Assembly (NCBI RefSeq): GCF_954871325.1
Contig: NC_088775.1
Span: 1,845,473-1,909,472, forward strand
Length of the DNA: 64,000 nucleotides
Direction: 5' to 3'
From: Gordionus sp. m RMFG-2023
Taxonomy: Eukaryota > Nematomorpha > Gordioida > Chordodea > Parachordodidae
Shown here piece after piece: positions 18,049 to 30,229 of this stretch. Position numbers and translations under genes: made by a program. Every line of letters begins with the position of its first letter. The first letter of the stretch is position 1. Under the pieces are notes generated by a model, which worked only from the letters and a program-made list of their open reading frames with translations, had not been told where the DNA came from and made no database searches.

Positions 18049-18245
18049 TAGTGTTTGGTAAATGGCTTGTTATGAGTCGATTTTTAAAACCGGCTAACTC
18101 AATATCACATCCAGAAAAAAAATGATTACGCAAGACTGAAGATTTAGTTCCTAGAAGGAACAATGGTCTAGACTTATATTATCGAAATTCGATGATTGGG
18201 AAATATATTTTTCTGGCTAAAATATTGATTTAAGCCGTTTTAGGT
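18049..18245. mobile_element. Palindromic hAT-like MITE, copy 4
   Basis: It starts TAGTGTTTGGTAAATGGC and contains CGGCTAACTCAATATC, CTAGAAGGAACAATGGTCTA and TTTTTCTGGCTAAAATATTG. The right terminal repeat is worn. Confidence 0.65.
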
Positions 18246-18582
18246 ATAAATCAATATTTAAGAAAAATAAAACAGTTTAGTAATTTTTTTTTAAATATAA
18301 AATTCTTAAAAAAAATGAAAATTTGAGAAATTATGAAAAACTACCGGGGTGCCTATTATCCTTTTTTTTGCTATGCGTGTCATAGCGCTTCCTTATTTTT
18401 TAGATTTTTAAAACTTTTGGCAATAGGTGTAAAATAAATTTAAAAATATATTTAAATTTTGCCAAATTTTTATCTGTTAATTTTCATAACCCGGAAAAAT
18501 ACTTTTTAGGTATCGCTTGGTCATATAATTTACAAAACAAAAAACAAACTCAATCATCTTCATATTGTCGTTTCGTGACCCT

Positions 18583-18889
<307 letters not shown>

Positions 18890-19539
18890 CACTTAACAAT
18901 GACTAATAAGTCCTCCGCTAAAATTTACCCCAAAATCTTCGCTAACCATAAATCCTATTGTAAAAAGATTTTTTTACAAGATAAAATTGAGACTATTTTT
19001 TCATTTAGAATAATTTAGTATGGAGTAACTTTTAACAAAAAAAATTTATAAGTAAAAAATGTAAAATTTTTTTTTAGTAGTCTAATCATTTTAAATAATT
19101 AAAAAATATATATATATTGAAAAATCAAATAAGCATATATTAAAAATGAATTTAAAAAATAATATATGTATAAAAAAGAACTGAAAAAAATGAGTTCTAT
19201 CACCTTAGAGAAGAGTGAATACTTAAAAAATTGGACCTGAAGATTTCCAGGGAAATCTGCTGACGAAGGTAAAATTTTTCATTGGGGTCCCCTGAGATCT
19301 GTTTCATTTTAAATCCTAGGATTTTAATGAAATTGAGGGGATCACTTCCAAATATGCCTAGGGTGTTGGTAACGATTAGTATGAACACGATGTTGGTGAG
19401 GCCAGCATATTTGTTTTTTTTAGGATTTAAGTCTTTTCAATGGCAGAAAATGAGAGTTTTGCTGAAGAATCGATATAGGTATAGTCCCAGGCGAGCGAGA
19501 GACAATTAAAGGAATGAGGGATATCCCATCGGGCGTTTA

Positions 19540-20540
19540 TGTTTGAGAGGTCCACTGGTTCAAGGGTGGATGAAAAAATAACTTTTTTGAGGGCAGCTAG
19601 GAGAATGTTGTTGATAGATTTATGCCATGAGAGAACTTGAAGTGCAAGGGATTGTAAGCTTTCGATTCAATGGGATGGCTCAGTCGATACATATGGAGGG
19701 AACTACAGCATTATAGCCAAGGCGGAGGGCTGTGGAAATGCATAACTGTTCACCAGTCAAGAGGAGGCCAAAATTGGAACTGGGGATGGCATCCAACCAT
19801 TCGTAATCTGAGTTTGCATATAATACTTAATTATTGGGATTGTCCTCAAAGGGGCTTGTTAAAAATTTGGTATTAAACGGAACTTATCAGAGGAGCATCC
19901 CAGTATTTTTGAATGATGGAAGCAGGACGACAAAGGGTGGATGGGCAATTACTGTTCCAGAAGGTGAAGGCCTGAGAAAGGTCAGTATCTAAAGGAGTGG
20001 ATCCATTATCGATAATAGATTAGCAGCCAGACGAGAAAAAGATAAAGACTGATAGGGACAGTTGTAATAGCGATTTACCAATACCACCAGACTTGCTGGG
20101 AAGGGTGGCCTGAAGTCAGGATGAATTGGAATATATTTTCAAGGAGGCCCTTGATTTTGATTTCAGGAACGAGCAATTCGCTGAATTTGAAGATCGGAGA
20201 GGATATCAGGGCCTAGAGGATTTTAGGTATATTGAAATAGTTTTTATATTAAAAAAAAGAATGATGGGCGGGGAGGTGATTAAATAATGTGTTTAGGGAT
20301 AAATTGCTAAGGGATTTGTTTTAAAAAGTTTCGATGGCCTTTTCACCTCTATAGGTGATCCAAGATGTATCATCTCATCTCAGCCGATGATATGGTATGT
20401 CATGTCTGAAGGAATGGATGTAGGAGGATTTAGGAAGTAAATCTCACATTTGAGGGGATTGAGTGATAGTCCTGTAATATGTGAGAGATTCTCGATGATG
20501 AGAGGGATGGACATAATTTTGGAAAGGGATTTATGGTAAG
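19540..20540 (-). mobile_element. Decayed LINE remnant (reverse transcriptase region)
   Basis: Minus-strand pieces in different frames read like a LINE reverse transcriptase: LIIENLSHITGLSLNPLKCE and IYFLNPPTS (20370-20510) fit the conserved GL-x-LN-x-x-K-x-E motif that follows the active site, and downstream SLALQVLSWHKSINNILLAA (about 19600-19640) fits the region after the RT domain. The YxDD box was not found and frames change repeatedly. It is distinct from the RTE-type copies elsewhere. Similarity may extend to 19200-21150. Confidence 0.42.
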
Positions 20541-21474
20541 GAAAGATTTAAATTGAATTTCCTTGATTTATCTTGTGGATCCCGATGCAAAAAAGGCGAA
20601 GGGTTGAATTTATGTTGAAGCTATTTATTTTATTTGAAACTATTTTGGCTTTACGAGCCATGGGAAGTGGATTGGATTGGGAAGTATTGGGTGTAGAGGT
20701 TGGCATAGAATCAGGATTGAAGAGGGACATTGATGTTTTAATATGTTTGGATAATAAGATAATTTGAATTATCGATAATTTTAAGAGTGAAATTTGTGAA
20801 GTTTAGTATTTACAATTTAAAAGGTTTCCAGGATTGTTTACTGTTATGTGGTTTAATTTTGATGAAGAATTCTGAGAAAGAATTACGAGCACCCCGTGGT
20901 AATTCTGGATACGGTAAGATAGTTGTGTAGTGATAAAAAATAATTGGCCCGTGATTGTAGGTTAGGAGTTTGTTGGCTCTTAAGCAAGTCAGTATCAGCA
21001 ATAGAGGAGGGAGGGCTTGCTAAATTTAATAAAAATGAATGGAGAAGGGTCTGTGGTGTTATACTTGGTAACCCTGAACCTCGACATCTAGAGGATGGGT
21101 GACCGTGAATTTGAAACTTACTAGCTTTGTTTATGTTTGTAGATCTATTGCATAAGGGGAACATATATCATGCTATTTGGATTTTTATTCGCCTATCCTC
21201 TTATCAAAACATAGGAAAATTTTTGGGTCATCAAAATGGAAGATATCATTTGACATATATTTAAAAATTTAGAATGATAACTTATGCATGTAACCAGGGT
21301 TGGGGCCGTATTGCGACTATTTGTATTTATAATAGCAAATACAAATACCGTTTTTTATTTTATAATATTATAATATACAAGTATTTTGTATTTGTAAATG
21401 GGCTTTATTTAATTTAAATTATTTTTTTTAAAATTATATATTGATTTTAAATGTAAATCTAACTCTCTATTTCA

Positions 21475-21627
21475 ATCAGAGAAATGCTACGCAAGTCTGA
21501 AGATTTTGTTAATAGATAGGAACAAAGGTCTAGATATATATTATCGAAATCTCAAGGCTTAGACAGTATTTTAGTAGCTATAGCCGTTATTAAAAATCGA
21601 CTCTAAACGATCTTTTTAACAACATTT
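21475..21627. mobile_element. Palindromic hAT-like MITE, copy 5 (left end worn)
   Basis: TACGCAAGTCTGAAGATTTTG, AGGAACAAAGGTCTAGA and AAATCGACTCTAAACGA, ending TTTAACAACATTT, match the family. The left terminal repeat is missing. Confidence 0.55.
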
Positions 21628-22080
21628 AAGTGGTACGAGGTTTTACTGTATATGTTAGCGTCAACGCGTTTTTCCGGCAATGTTTTACATTTCACAAATT
21701 TAAATCATTTTTTGCTGCGTTTTTTTTTTAAATTTAAAAAATCGGATTTTGCCAGAAATATATATGCTATCATGCATGTTTGAAATACCTATCTTATGAA
21801 TTGTAGACCGTTTTGCTCTTTATCTTTGGGTGATTTATAATTTTTATAAAATATTTACGGAAAATCTAAATATAAATTATATGAAATTTAAAAGTTTACT
21901 GAAAAATTGTCTGAAATTCGTAGGGTAGGTATTCCAAACATGGTGGAATATATTTCGGATAAAAAATGAGATTTTTTAATTTTAAAAAAAAACGCGCTCA
22001 AAAAATGATTCAAAGTTGAAAAAAATAACACAGTGACGCTGACATATGCACAAATCACAAATCTGTCACCAAAAAGGGTC

Positions 22081-22232
22081 AGAGTTAGGGTTAGCATAAG
22101 GGTTGGGGTTAGGGTTATAGTTAGGGTTATAGTTAGGGTTATAGTTAGGGTTATAGTTAGGGTTATAGTTAGGGTTATAGTTAGGGTTATAGTTAGGGGT
22201 TAGGGTTAGGGATTAGGGTTAGGGTTAAGGTT
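22081..22232. repeat. TTAGGGTTATAG tandem array
   Basis: After irregular TTAGGG units, a 12-bp unit TTAGGGTTATAG (a TTAGGG plus TTATAG dimer) repeats about eight times, then reverts to TTAGGG. This is a telomere-derived or telomere-like short satellite. Confidence 0.92.
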
Positions 22233-22810
22233 AGAATATTATTACCGTTATAAAGATTATCTAGTAACGAAAAATAATACATACGATAAAAAGTTTAGGA
22301 GGACTTAAGAAAAGAAGGTAGTAAAAAATATTATAATAACATTTCATGCTTCCAAATTTTGAATATAGTTTCAAAATCTTTGAAATATTTTTCAAATTCT
22401 TTAAAATATTAATAAAATCTTTGAAATATTTTCAAAATAATATGATCTATGTTTCTACAATATCATAAATTATATATATAATTATTATTTTTAAAAAAAT
22501 TAAATACAAATGTCCTATTTCGTGACCAATTGATAGCGCAATCTCTCTAGTATATGCGTCAATAAGAACGCAACCAGTTTCTACGTCGCACATTTTACCT
22601 AGATAGGTATAACCTTTACGTTTTTTTTATAAAAAATAAATAGAGAGGAATCGATTACAAATGTAATCAGATTACCTTATTACAATTAAATTTAGAAATG
22701 TACACGTAATTATAATTAGTAATTAAATAAATTGACTACACCTTATAATTATTTACTTAAATCTCCTATCTCTTAAAATCTATCTTATTTGCAATGTAAG
22801 ACATTTAGAA

Positions 22811-23113
22811 TCATGAAACATTATCTGATTGAGAAAAAATAAAAATTAGCATTGAGAACTGTGTTCTAGGATTATTTCTAAACAGCCTGTATATGGCCTC
22901 AGAATATAGCCCTGACTTCTTAATCTGAACATTTATATTTCTTTTAGATTTAACCAATCTCAAGTTCATTCTATAAAACTTATTTTGGCCATATTTATTG
23001 GGAGATGAGGCATCATTTAATATAAAATTATTTATAAGTGATTCATATCTATTACCGTAGTCGAGATTACCACCTTCTACTTTACCTTCCTTCTCTATTG
23101 GAATTATTTTCAA
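22811..23113 (-). CDS. Unidentified open frame, possible exon
   Basis: A 100-codon open frame of balanced composition contains VEGGNLDYGNRYESL, NKYGQNKFYRMNLRLVKSKR and SGLYSEAIYRLFRNN. A possible acceptor CCAATAG lies near its start and a stop closes it near 22811. I do not recognise the family. It lies on the strand and within the inferred span of the long ADAMTS gene but shows no metalloprotease motif, so it may be a separate intronic gene, a transposon piece or chance. Confidence 0.33.
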   Translation of the reverse strand: MKIIPIEKEGKVEGGNLDYGNRYESLINNFILNDASSPNKYGQNKFYRMNLRLVKSKRNINVQIKKSGLYSEAIYRLFRNNPRTQFSMLIFIFSQSDNVS

Positions 23114-23444
23114 AAAAATATATCAAAATATATTAATTAATATGTGTTTGGTGAATGGTTCACTCAACACGTAAAAAAAAGAAGGTTTTAAGTTGGTAAA
23201 TATACAATATAAATTAAACATGACATTATATTAATAATATGAAAGTGAAAATATGGAAGTTATTTAACATAATTATGAGATTTTTAAGTTAACGTATAAC
23301 TGGGCTGAAAAGCGAAAGCTAATCGATATCCCACAGAAAAGTTAGTCTAAATATTTTTTTAAATTGCCTCATTCCCATCTTTTCTAAGCCTAGGTTTAAA
23401 TCTATTTTCCTTTAAAAGTTTATTCAAGCAAAATAGAAATCTAC

Positions 23445-26180
23445 TTTTTTTTTTCTTTTAGCTTTCACCTTTTCTGTTGGTAAGCCTCTTTAATATCTCT
23501 CTCCAATGTTATTCATACTATCTCGTTTATCTAATTTATAATTCTTCTAATTAGCTCTAACTTTATGGTCCCATTGAAGTTTGGCCTTTGTCTTTTACGT
23601 TTACACATCACTTCCAAACTCTCAACAGGCCTTCTCATTGTATGTTCATACCACCTGTTTACCATTATCTTAGTCGTAATGGGCACTACCTTTAAACTTC
23701 CTAGTATTTTTGTACTTCGCACCTTATCCTTTCTTGTTACCCCAGCAATCATCCTCAGCATTCTCATCTTCATAGTTTGTAGACTTCTCTCGTCTGATGG
23801 TTAGCCATGTTTCCGAACTTTATAGAATAGTTGGTTGTACTATGGAACTAATTTGTGTGGGATTCTTTTGTCAAATAGCACTCTAGATAAAGATCTCCAC
23901 TTTAACCACCCTTGATTAATTACTTTTTATCTCTTTTTCTTTTGATTTGTTTGTATAGTGGAGCCCAAATATTTGCAGCTTTCAATTGCCGATATCTGCC
24001 ATTCATTTATATCAATACTCTCTGTTTCATCTCATCCTATTACCATATACTCCGTCTTTTCTCTATTTACTTTTAGTCCGTGCTTTTCTAGGATATTTAT
24101 CCAACTTACTAATCTTTCTTTCATTTCATCCTTGCGGCAAGTATCACAATATCGTCTGCAAATATCATATTCCACGGGACTGTTTGAGGTATAGACTGTG
24201 ATAATACATCTATTACTGTAATGAATAGGCTGAGAGTCGACCCTTACTTCTACGGCTATTGTGAAGCCTGCTGAAGTACCTGTTGTGCTACGGACCATTG
24301 TTGTATGCATGTACATATCCTGTATTATTCTTATATATTTTTGGGGAACCATTTTGTGGCGTAGCGTCTACCAGATAAGTTTTCTTGGGATTCTATCGAA
24401 GGCCTTTTCTAGATAGAAAAAGACCATGTATAGCTTTTTGTTCTTTTCCCTGTATTTTTCACTCATTTGCATAATTACGTGGATAGCATCAGTGGTTTAT
24501 CTTCCAGGCATAAAGCCAAACTGAGTCTCTCCAATTTCGATTATGTTTCAATCTTTTTTCTATTATTTTTTCATATAGTTTTAGACAGTGTGACATTAGT
24601 TTTATGTCCCTGTAATTTTGTGTGTGGATTCCCTTTATTTTTGAAGACTAGATAGCTCTGCCTCCATTTTTGAGGAACCTCTTCATTTCCAAGTATTTTA
24701 ATGTATAGATTTGTGAGGAAATGTGTCCATTATGTGCTTTAAGGTTTTCTATTAGAATATCATCTGGACCCCTAGCTTTGTTATTTTTCATATGCTTGAG
24801 GGATGTGATTATTTCTTGTTCTGTTATTGATTGTACAAGGTTTTGAAATGGGGAGTTCGTCTAGATGTAGTAAGTGGGGATTAAAGTTAAGAAACTCCTG
24901 AAAATATTCTTTCCATCTATTCATTATTTTTCCTTTATTATCAATTTCCCATCTTTATTTTTGATTACTTTCGGAACTCCGTTTATATCCCTAGAATTCT
25001 TTTTTCGCTGTTTGATAATCTGTATATTTTATTTTGCCCTTCTTTGGTATGTAGTTCTTCATACATGTCATCGTATGCCATTGCTTCCCTATCCACCGCC
25101 TTTGTAGCTAATCTCTTGGATTTTTTGTAATTTGTCTTGTCATTTGGGTTTTTTGATTTGTACCATATTTTATAAAGGGCTTTTTTCTCCTGTATTGCGG
25201 TTTGTACCTCTTCATTCCACCACCATAGTTCTTTGTATGATTTTTTACCTCACCTTGTCAAGCCTAATGTCGATTTGGCAGTGTCTATTATCTGGATGAA
25301 GGTCTGTCCACATTTTTTCACTGATTGTAAGGAATCTATTGTTTCAATGTTTGCATTGATTGCAAAGGCATCTGTAATTGTTTTTAATTTACCCCATTTG
25401 ATGCATAGTTCAAGTTTTATCTTATTTTTAGTGGATTTATTTGGGATGTGTAAATCCATGACTAGTAGCTTGTACTACGCGGCGATATCCTGGGATGACT
25501 TTGCAGTCTATTACATCTTTTAATCTTCTGCGACAGATTAGCATGTAACCTATCTGTATTTTCTTTGTACCACTTTCATATGATATTAAATGACTGTCTT
25601 TTTTCCTATAGTAGCTGTTGCTTAAGGCAAGGTCCAAGGCTTGCGCAAATTTCAGTACATGCTCTCCTTCATCATTTCTTTCTCCGTATCCAAAACCACC
25701 ATGATGCCTTTTGTAACTATCTCTTGTTTTTCTTACATGCGCATTTAAGTCACCACCTATTATAACTAGGTCATCCTTAGGGATTTCCATTACAGCTTCA
25801 TCAAAGATATTCTAAAGTCATCTTTCTCTTCTTCTTTGAAACCCGTTTAAGGAGCATATACTGAAAGGATGTGTAGTATTGATTGACCAATGCAGAGTTT
25901 TATCTTCATTAGTCTATCAGAGATCCTGTTGACTTCTACTACTGATGAGGTTAGATCGTGACTGAGGATGATGTCGATCCCTACCTATTACTAACAATTC
26001 CCTTATAGTACAATACCCATCTCCAATTATTAGAGTCTTCTGACCTTTCCATTTCGTCTCTTGTATGCACGCTATATCAACTTTTCTCTTGTACAACATT
26101 GATGCCAATTCTCTCGTCTTACCTTTTTCAAACTAATCCATTCTTTGCTTTGACCTTTATTCTTTCGCAGGATGGAAGTC
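23445..26180 (-). mobile_element. RTE-type LINE, long but broken copy (endonuclease plus reverse transcriptase)
   Basis: Reading the minus strand, an AP-type endonuclease region begins near 26110 (RKVDIACIQETKWKGQ; IIGGDLNAHVRKTRDSY; GGFGYGERNDEGEHV) and is followed by a reverse transcriptase (GTSAGFTIA; HGLKVNREKTEYMVIG near 24032-24100; MKMRMLRMIAGVTRKDKVRS near 23750). It ends at a short A-rich tail near 23446 after GGTGAAAGCTAAA. The layout and the RW-Y-HTMRRP...KRPN ending are those of RTE-clade LINEs. The frame is interrupted several times, so this copy is inactive. The usual QIDY in the endonuclease reads QIGY. Confidence 0.85.
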
Positions 26181-26395
26181 TACACCCTGCGCGTCGGTTG
26201 GAGGGAGTGCCCTAGCTTTCATATTCATATTTTCATTTGTGTCCTTCATTTTTGTTTATTAAACAAATATCCTACCCGGCTGTCTAAGCCTGTCGGTGAC
26301 CAGGGTGTCATCTCTAAGCTCCGAAATTTATCCTACCATATGTCTTTACACATCAGTCATCGAAGAAAAACTGGAAAATTTTTACGTTCCTTACC

Positions 26396-26455
26396 AGGAT
26401 CGAACCTGGGACCTTCTGTTTCCAAGCCTACATCATAACCCACTAGGCCATATCT
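26396..26455 (-). repeat. tRNA-like head upstream of the LINE
   Basis: On the minus strand TGGCCTAGTGGG fits the tRNA box A and, 38 bases later, CAGGTTCGATCCTGG forms a T-arm with box B. The acceptor stem does not pair and the T loop is one base short, so this is a tRNA-derived promoter or SINE head, not a tRNA gene. It lies about 215 bp upstream of the LINE endonuclease start and in the same orientation. Confidence 0.5.
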
Positions 26456-26636
26456 AATATATCCTATAATATTAAACAAAACAAATAATAACCTATTACA
26501 AAAAATATACATGAAATTGTGCTATAACAGATGTTCATCTATAGATATCTTGTTGATGAAGACATTTATATCGTCATAGAATATTTTGTCCATAATAGTA
26601 AAGTTACCGCGACACTTATTTCCGAATTACGCAGGC

Positions 26637-26700
26637 TTAGCGTTTAAAAACTGTCTTTATGTCTCTGACGATGAACGAATGGATAACGTTGGTCCCCAGG
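26637..26700 (+). other. Possible plus-strand exon
   Basis: TTACGCAG precedes an open stretch reading LAFKNCLYVSDDERMDNVGP, then CAG|GTTTTT. The splice sites look good, but the peptide is short and not recognised, and no partner exon was found. Confidence 0.2.
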
Positions 26701-28825
26701 TTTTTCTTATAAATAAAGCAGCTCATTGCAAATTACCTAATATATATATATACCATATAAAAATGCTGTTAACTGATTTTCTCAGGAACTCTTATGTAGA
26801 TTATTCACAATTAGCCCACATTTAGCCAATAATTAACTATAATATTCACAGCCAATGTTTATTCTTCGTAATATATATTATATATTGTTAATACATTCGA
26901 AATTTATTTTATATTGTATTAACCTACTCACTTGTTATATTGTTTCCTTTACTTAACATAATATTAATCTAATAGTTACATTGATTGTTATTTTAAGAAG
27001 TATATATATATAATTTATTTGGTTAAGAGGGAGTTAGTTATATTTTATAATAAATAAATTTAAAATAAATTAATTTTGTATCGATATATTATTTACACCA
27101 TATTAGCATATATATATATAAATAAATTACATTGTCATTTATATAAATGCTGAGATTCTCCTTAGAAGAAACCTGGATGGTGATGATCTAGATTTTGAGG
27201 TGCATTATTTTTTTTCCTTCTTTTTCTATATTAGATATAGAGTTCTCCCTTTAATAAAATGAAATTAAAATACAACCAACTTATTATGATTCCATTTTAG
27301 GGATTGAAAGAGAGGGAAGAAATTCTTTTAAAACAAAAATATAATAATTGGAAATTATTCGCCTGATCTCAGATCTATATAGATTTTTTCATACGAAATT
27401 CGAAAAATAGACAAAATTTTGATAACAAAAATTTTTTCTAAAAATTTACTGGTAAGGGTCTACTACATATGCTGGAAATGTATTTCCGGTCAAATCAGTT
27501 TTATCCAAATTTAAAATTTTTCTCGTAATATATAATATATATGTAATTGAGAAATTCCGAATATTCCATGGAATTCCATATCCCAATATAAAAAATCTTG
27601 CATTGAACTTAGTATTACTTTTATCGAAATAATTCAAAAAACGTATTTAATAGTAAACGATGGCTTAAAGAAAAATATGTTTTTAAATGATCAAGCGTTA
27701 CAATTTTTGTTCGCGATTTTGTTAGTAATATAATACAAGTATACTTTAAATTCTTTTAATTTTCACTTTTTTTTTGTAGTTATGTCAAGAGATATTAATA
27801 AAGTAAAAAAAATGCGCATTGTCAGAATTTATTATTAAATATCTTTAAAGTTACAGAGTTATTATGGTATTTGGATAAGTGTCTAGAGAAGAATTAAAAT
27901 GACCATAAGGAAATATCGAATACAAATACATTCGACAAGGTTATAAAACATTAATATTCTACACCAAATGCGCAAATTATAATTACACTTTAAGTGACTT
28001 TGAACAAGAATACCATATTCTTCGAAAAAAAACATCATTCACCACTGAATACTGATCTTCCAAATCATTTGAGGAAAAAAGAAATAGAACATCCGGATAT
28101 TTCTACACCAGCCAAAAAAAAAGGATCTTTGTGTTCCGGCAACTAGCGAATGTCCGATAATTTTAAATTTTTTATTGCGTGATAAAATTTGTATTCTTTT
28201 TCAATATAAAGATCTAAAAATATTTATATTTGTATTAATAAAATTTTTAATTTTTTTAAATCTTTTCTTAAATAAAAATAATAAATTTAATTACCAATTT
28301 ATAGACTTTCCATTATGATTCATTTCTCATTATAGTTTGAAAAATATAAATGTTACATGTTTGTTAAACTATATATTTTAATATACCTTTTTCATTTTAG
28401 AAGGTTTAAGGCGATCGTTTTTTTAGTAACGATATATTATATTGTAATATAATATATTATATGTTGTAAATTGGATAACGATATGTTTTAAACAATTTTT
28501 ATGTAAGTGTATTACGTTGTATATAAAAAGAGATTATATATTATAAAATTTAATATCATAAAGACAAGCTAACCCCCCCCCTCCACTTGTCAACAAAATT
28601 ACTTATTAATTACTTTCGCCTTTTTTTCCCCGTAAAAACTTTCAAACTTTAATATATTTTAAGCTAAAATTTATTAAATTTTTCTGGCTTATTTTCGTAA
28701 ATTCGAAAGAAAAAAAAGGATTTAAGCCACTATTTTATTTTTACATTAAAAAATAGCTGATTTCTTTCGTTTTTATTCGATTTTAAAAGTTATGAAAGTT
28801 TTGTTAAATTATATTTTTGATATTT
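26701..28825. other. AT-rich DNA, no gene supported
   Basis: 27530-27600 is an imperfect repeat of 10040-10100 (shared ATTGGGATATG-AATTC and CGGAATTTCTCAATTACAT text). The open frame at 27446-27637 overlaps this repeat and is not counted as a gene. Confidence 0.4.
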
Positions 28826-29314
28826 AGGTCACAACCAATGACAAAATATAACAGTACCTAGAATGACGACGTATTCATAATAATGCACTCGAAAGCGTCG
28901 TTGAATGCAAATCAGCCGGACCCGCCATTTTGGTAACCCATATAGCAATTATTCTCATGTTGAAAAGACTACTATTAAATTGATAAACTTATTCCTTATT
29001 ATCTCGGTGTAGCGCTGTAAACATTTTTAAAAAAATCGAACGCGTTCAACGTACATTGACTAAAATCGAACGCGTTCACGTTCAAATTCAAAAAAAGGAA
29101 CGCGTTCAAGTTCATGATCGCGTTCATGCGTTCAAGTTCATGAACGCGTTCATGCGTTCAAAATTTTATGATAAATTTTTTTTTAAATTTAATTTAATAT
29201 AAATAAATGCCTTTATATTTTTCAACACAGTATATTAGCCATGATAAAAAATAATAGTTTTATTTTGACAATATAATTATAAATACAATATAATAGAGCG
29301 ATAAAAAAATAAAT

Positions 29315-29635
29315 TTATAAAAAAAATTTCTTATTAATTTTTAATAATAATTGCTTTTCAAAATTTTCATCTGATAGGTATGAACACTTGGCAGTTAATA
29401 CAGCGTTAGCTATACTAAAAACTCGCTCAACAGGGGCAGATGAAGGGATTGCGGTGTTATACTTGATAAACAATTCTTTTAAAAGGGGGAATTTATTAAA
29501 AACATTTAATGTTTTATCCTTTGTTTCAAAAAATTGAGCTATGTTATCATCCTCCAATCTGCCCTCTTCTTCCTCGTCAAAAAAAAGATATCTCGGAATT
29601 GACAGTTCTTTCGTTATCAATTCTTGGGGTTTCAA
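29315..29635 (-). pseudogene. hAT transposase C-terminal (dimerisation) fragment
   Basis: The frame reads FNKFPLLKELFIKYNTAIPS, SAPVERVFSIANAVLT and YLSDENFEKQLLLKIN. SSAPVERVFS and LSDENFE-x-L-x-L are the hallmark of the hAT dimerisation domain (Dimer_Tnp_hAT). Upstream catalytic parts are missing, so this is a remnant of the nuclear DNA transposase carried by the element at 29010-30611. Confidence 0.92.
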
Positions 29636-29971
29636 TGCAATACTTGTATCTAAGATACAAGATCCTTTTGTATCTTGTACTCAGTACTTTTTGACATTTT
29701 TAACTAGTCTGAAAAGAATCTTTTTCATTTTCTTGACAAAAGATATATTCTTTTTAATATTTATGTTTTTTAAAATTTTACATATCACAGTATATATCTT
29801 ATTTTCCCCTATTTTAAATACATTGACAAACAAAATTCCCATAAAAATACTAGTTTCCCTTTCATATCTATGCTAAGAATGGACTAATACTAATATTAAA
29901 ATGCCTTATTATAATTAACTATATATATATATTATGTAATTATTTTTACTTAGAACAATTAAAATAAATTA

Positions 29972-30229
29972 TTAACTGGCTATAATAGTTATACATATTA
30001 TATAATATAAAATAATTAATGTTACAATCAGATGTCTTTTTAAATTGGAGCTTGAAGATGTTGACACTGATATAATACTTTTTGGACACATTTTACATTT
30101 GGTAACTATTGAATTACCTTTTGATTTTAAAATAGTGAAATATTTTTGATATATGGGCCATGGTAATTCTAATTCATCTAATATTGAATTTTGATTTTCA
30201 GAATCTGATGATGAAATATTTATATCCAT
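29972..30229 (-). pseudogene. hAT transposase N-terminal BED zinc-finger fragment
   Basis: The frame starts at an ATG and reads ELPWPIYQKYFTI, VTKCKMCPKSIISVSTSSSS and NLKRHL. C-x-x-C ... SSSNLKRHL is the BED-finger pattern found at the N terminus of hAT transposases. It is the DNA-binding part of the same element, and the reading frame leaves the family after KRHL. Confidence 0.85.

Noticed and set aside
26396-26455. A functional tRNA gene
   Set aside because: The acceptor stem does not pair and the T loop is short, so only a tRNA-derived element is supported.
27446-27637. Open frame as a gene
   Set aside because: It overlaps a repeat shared with 10040-10100 and lacks recognised motifs.
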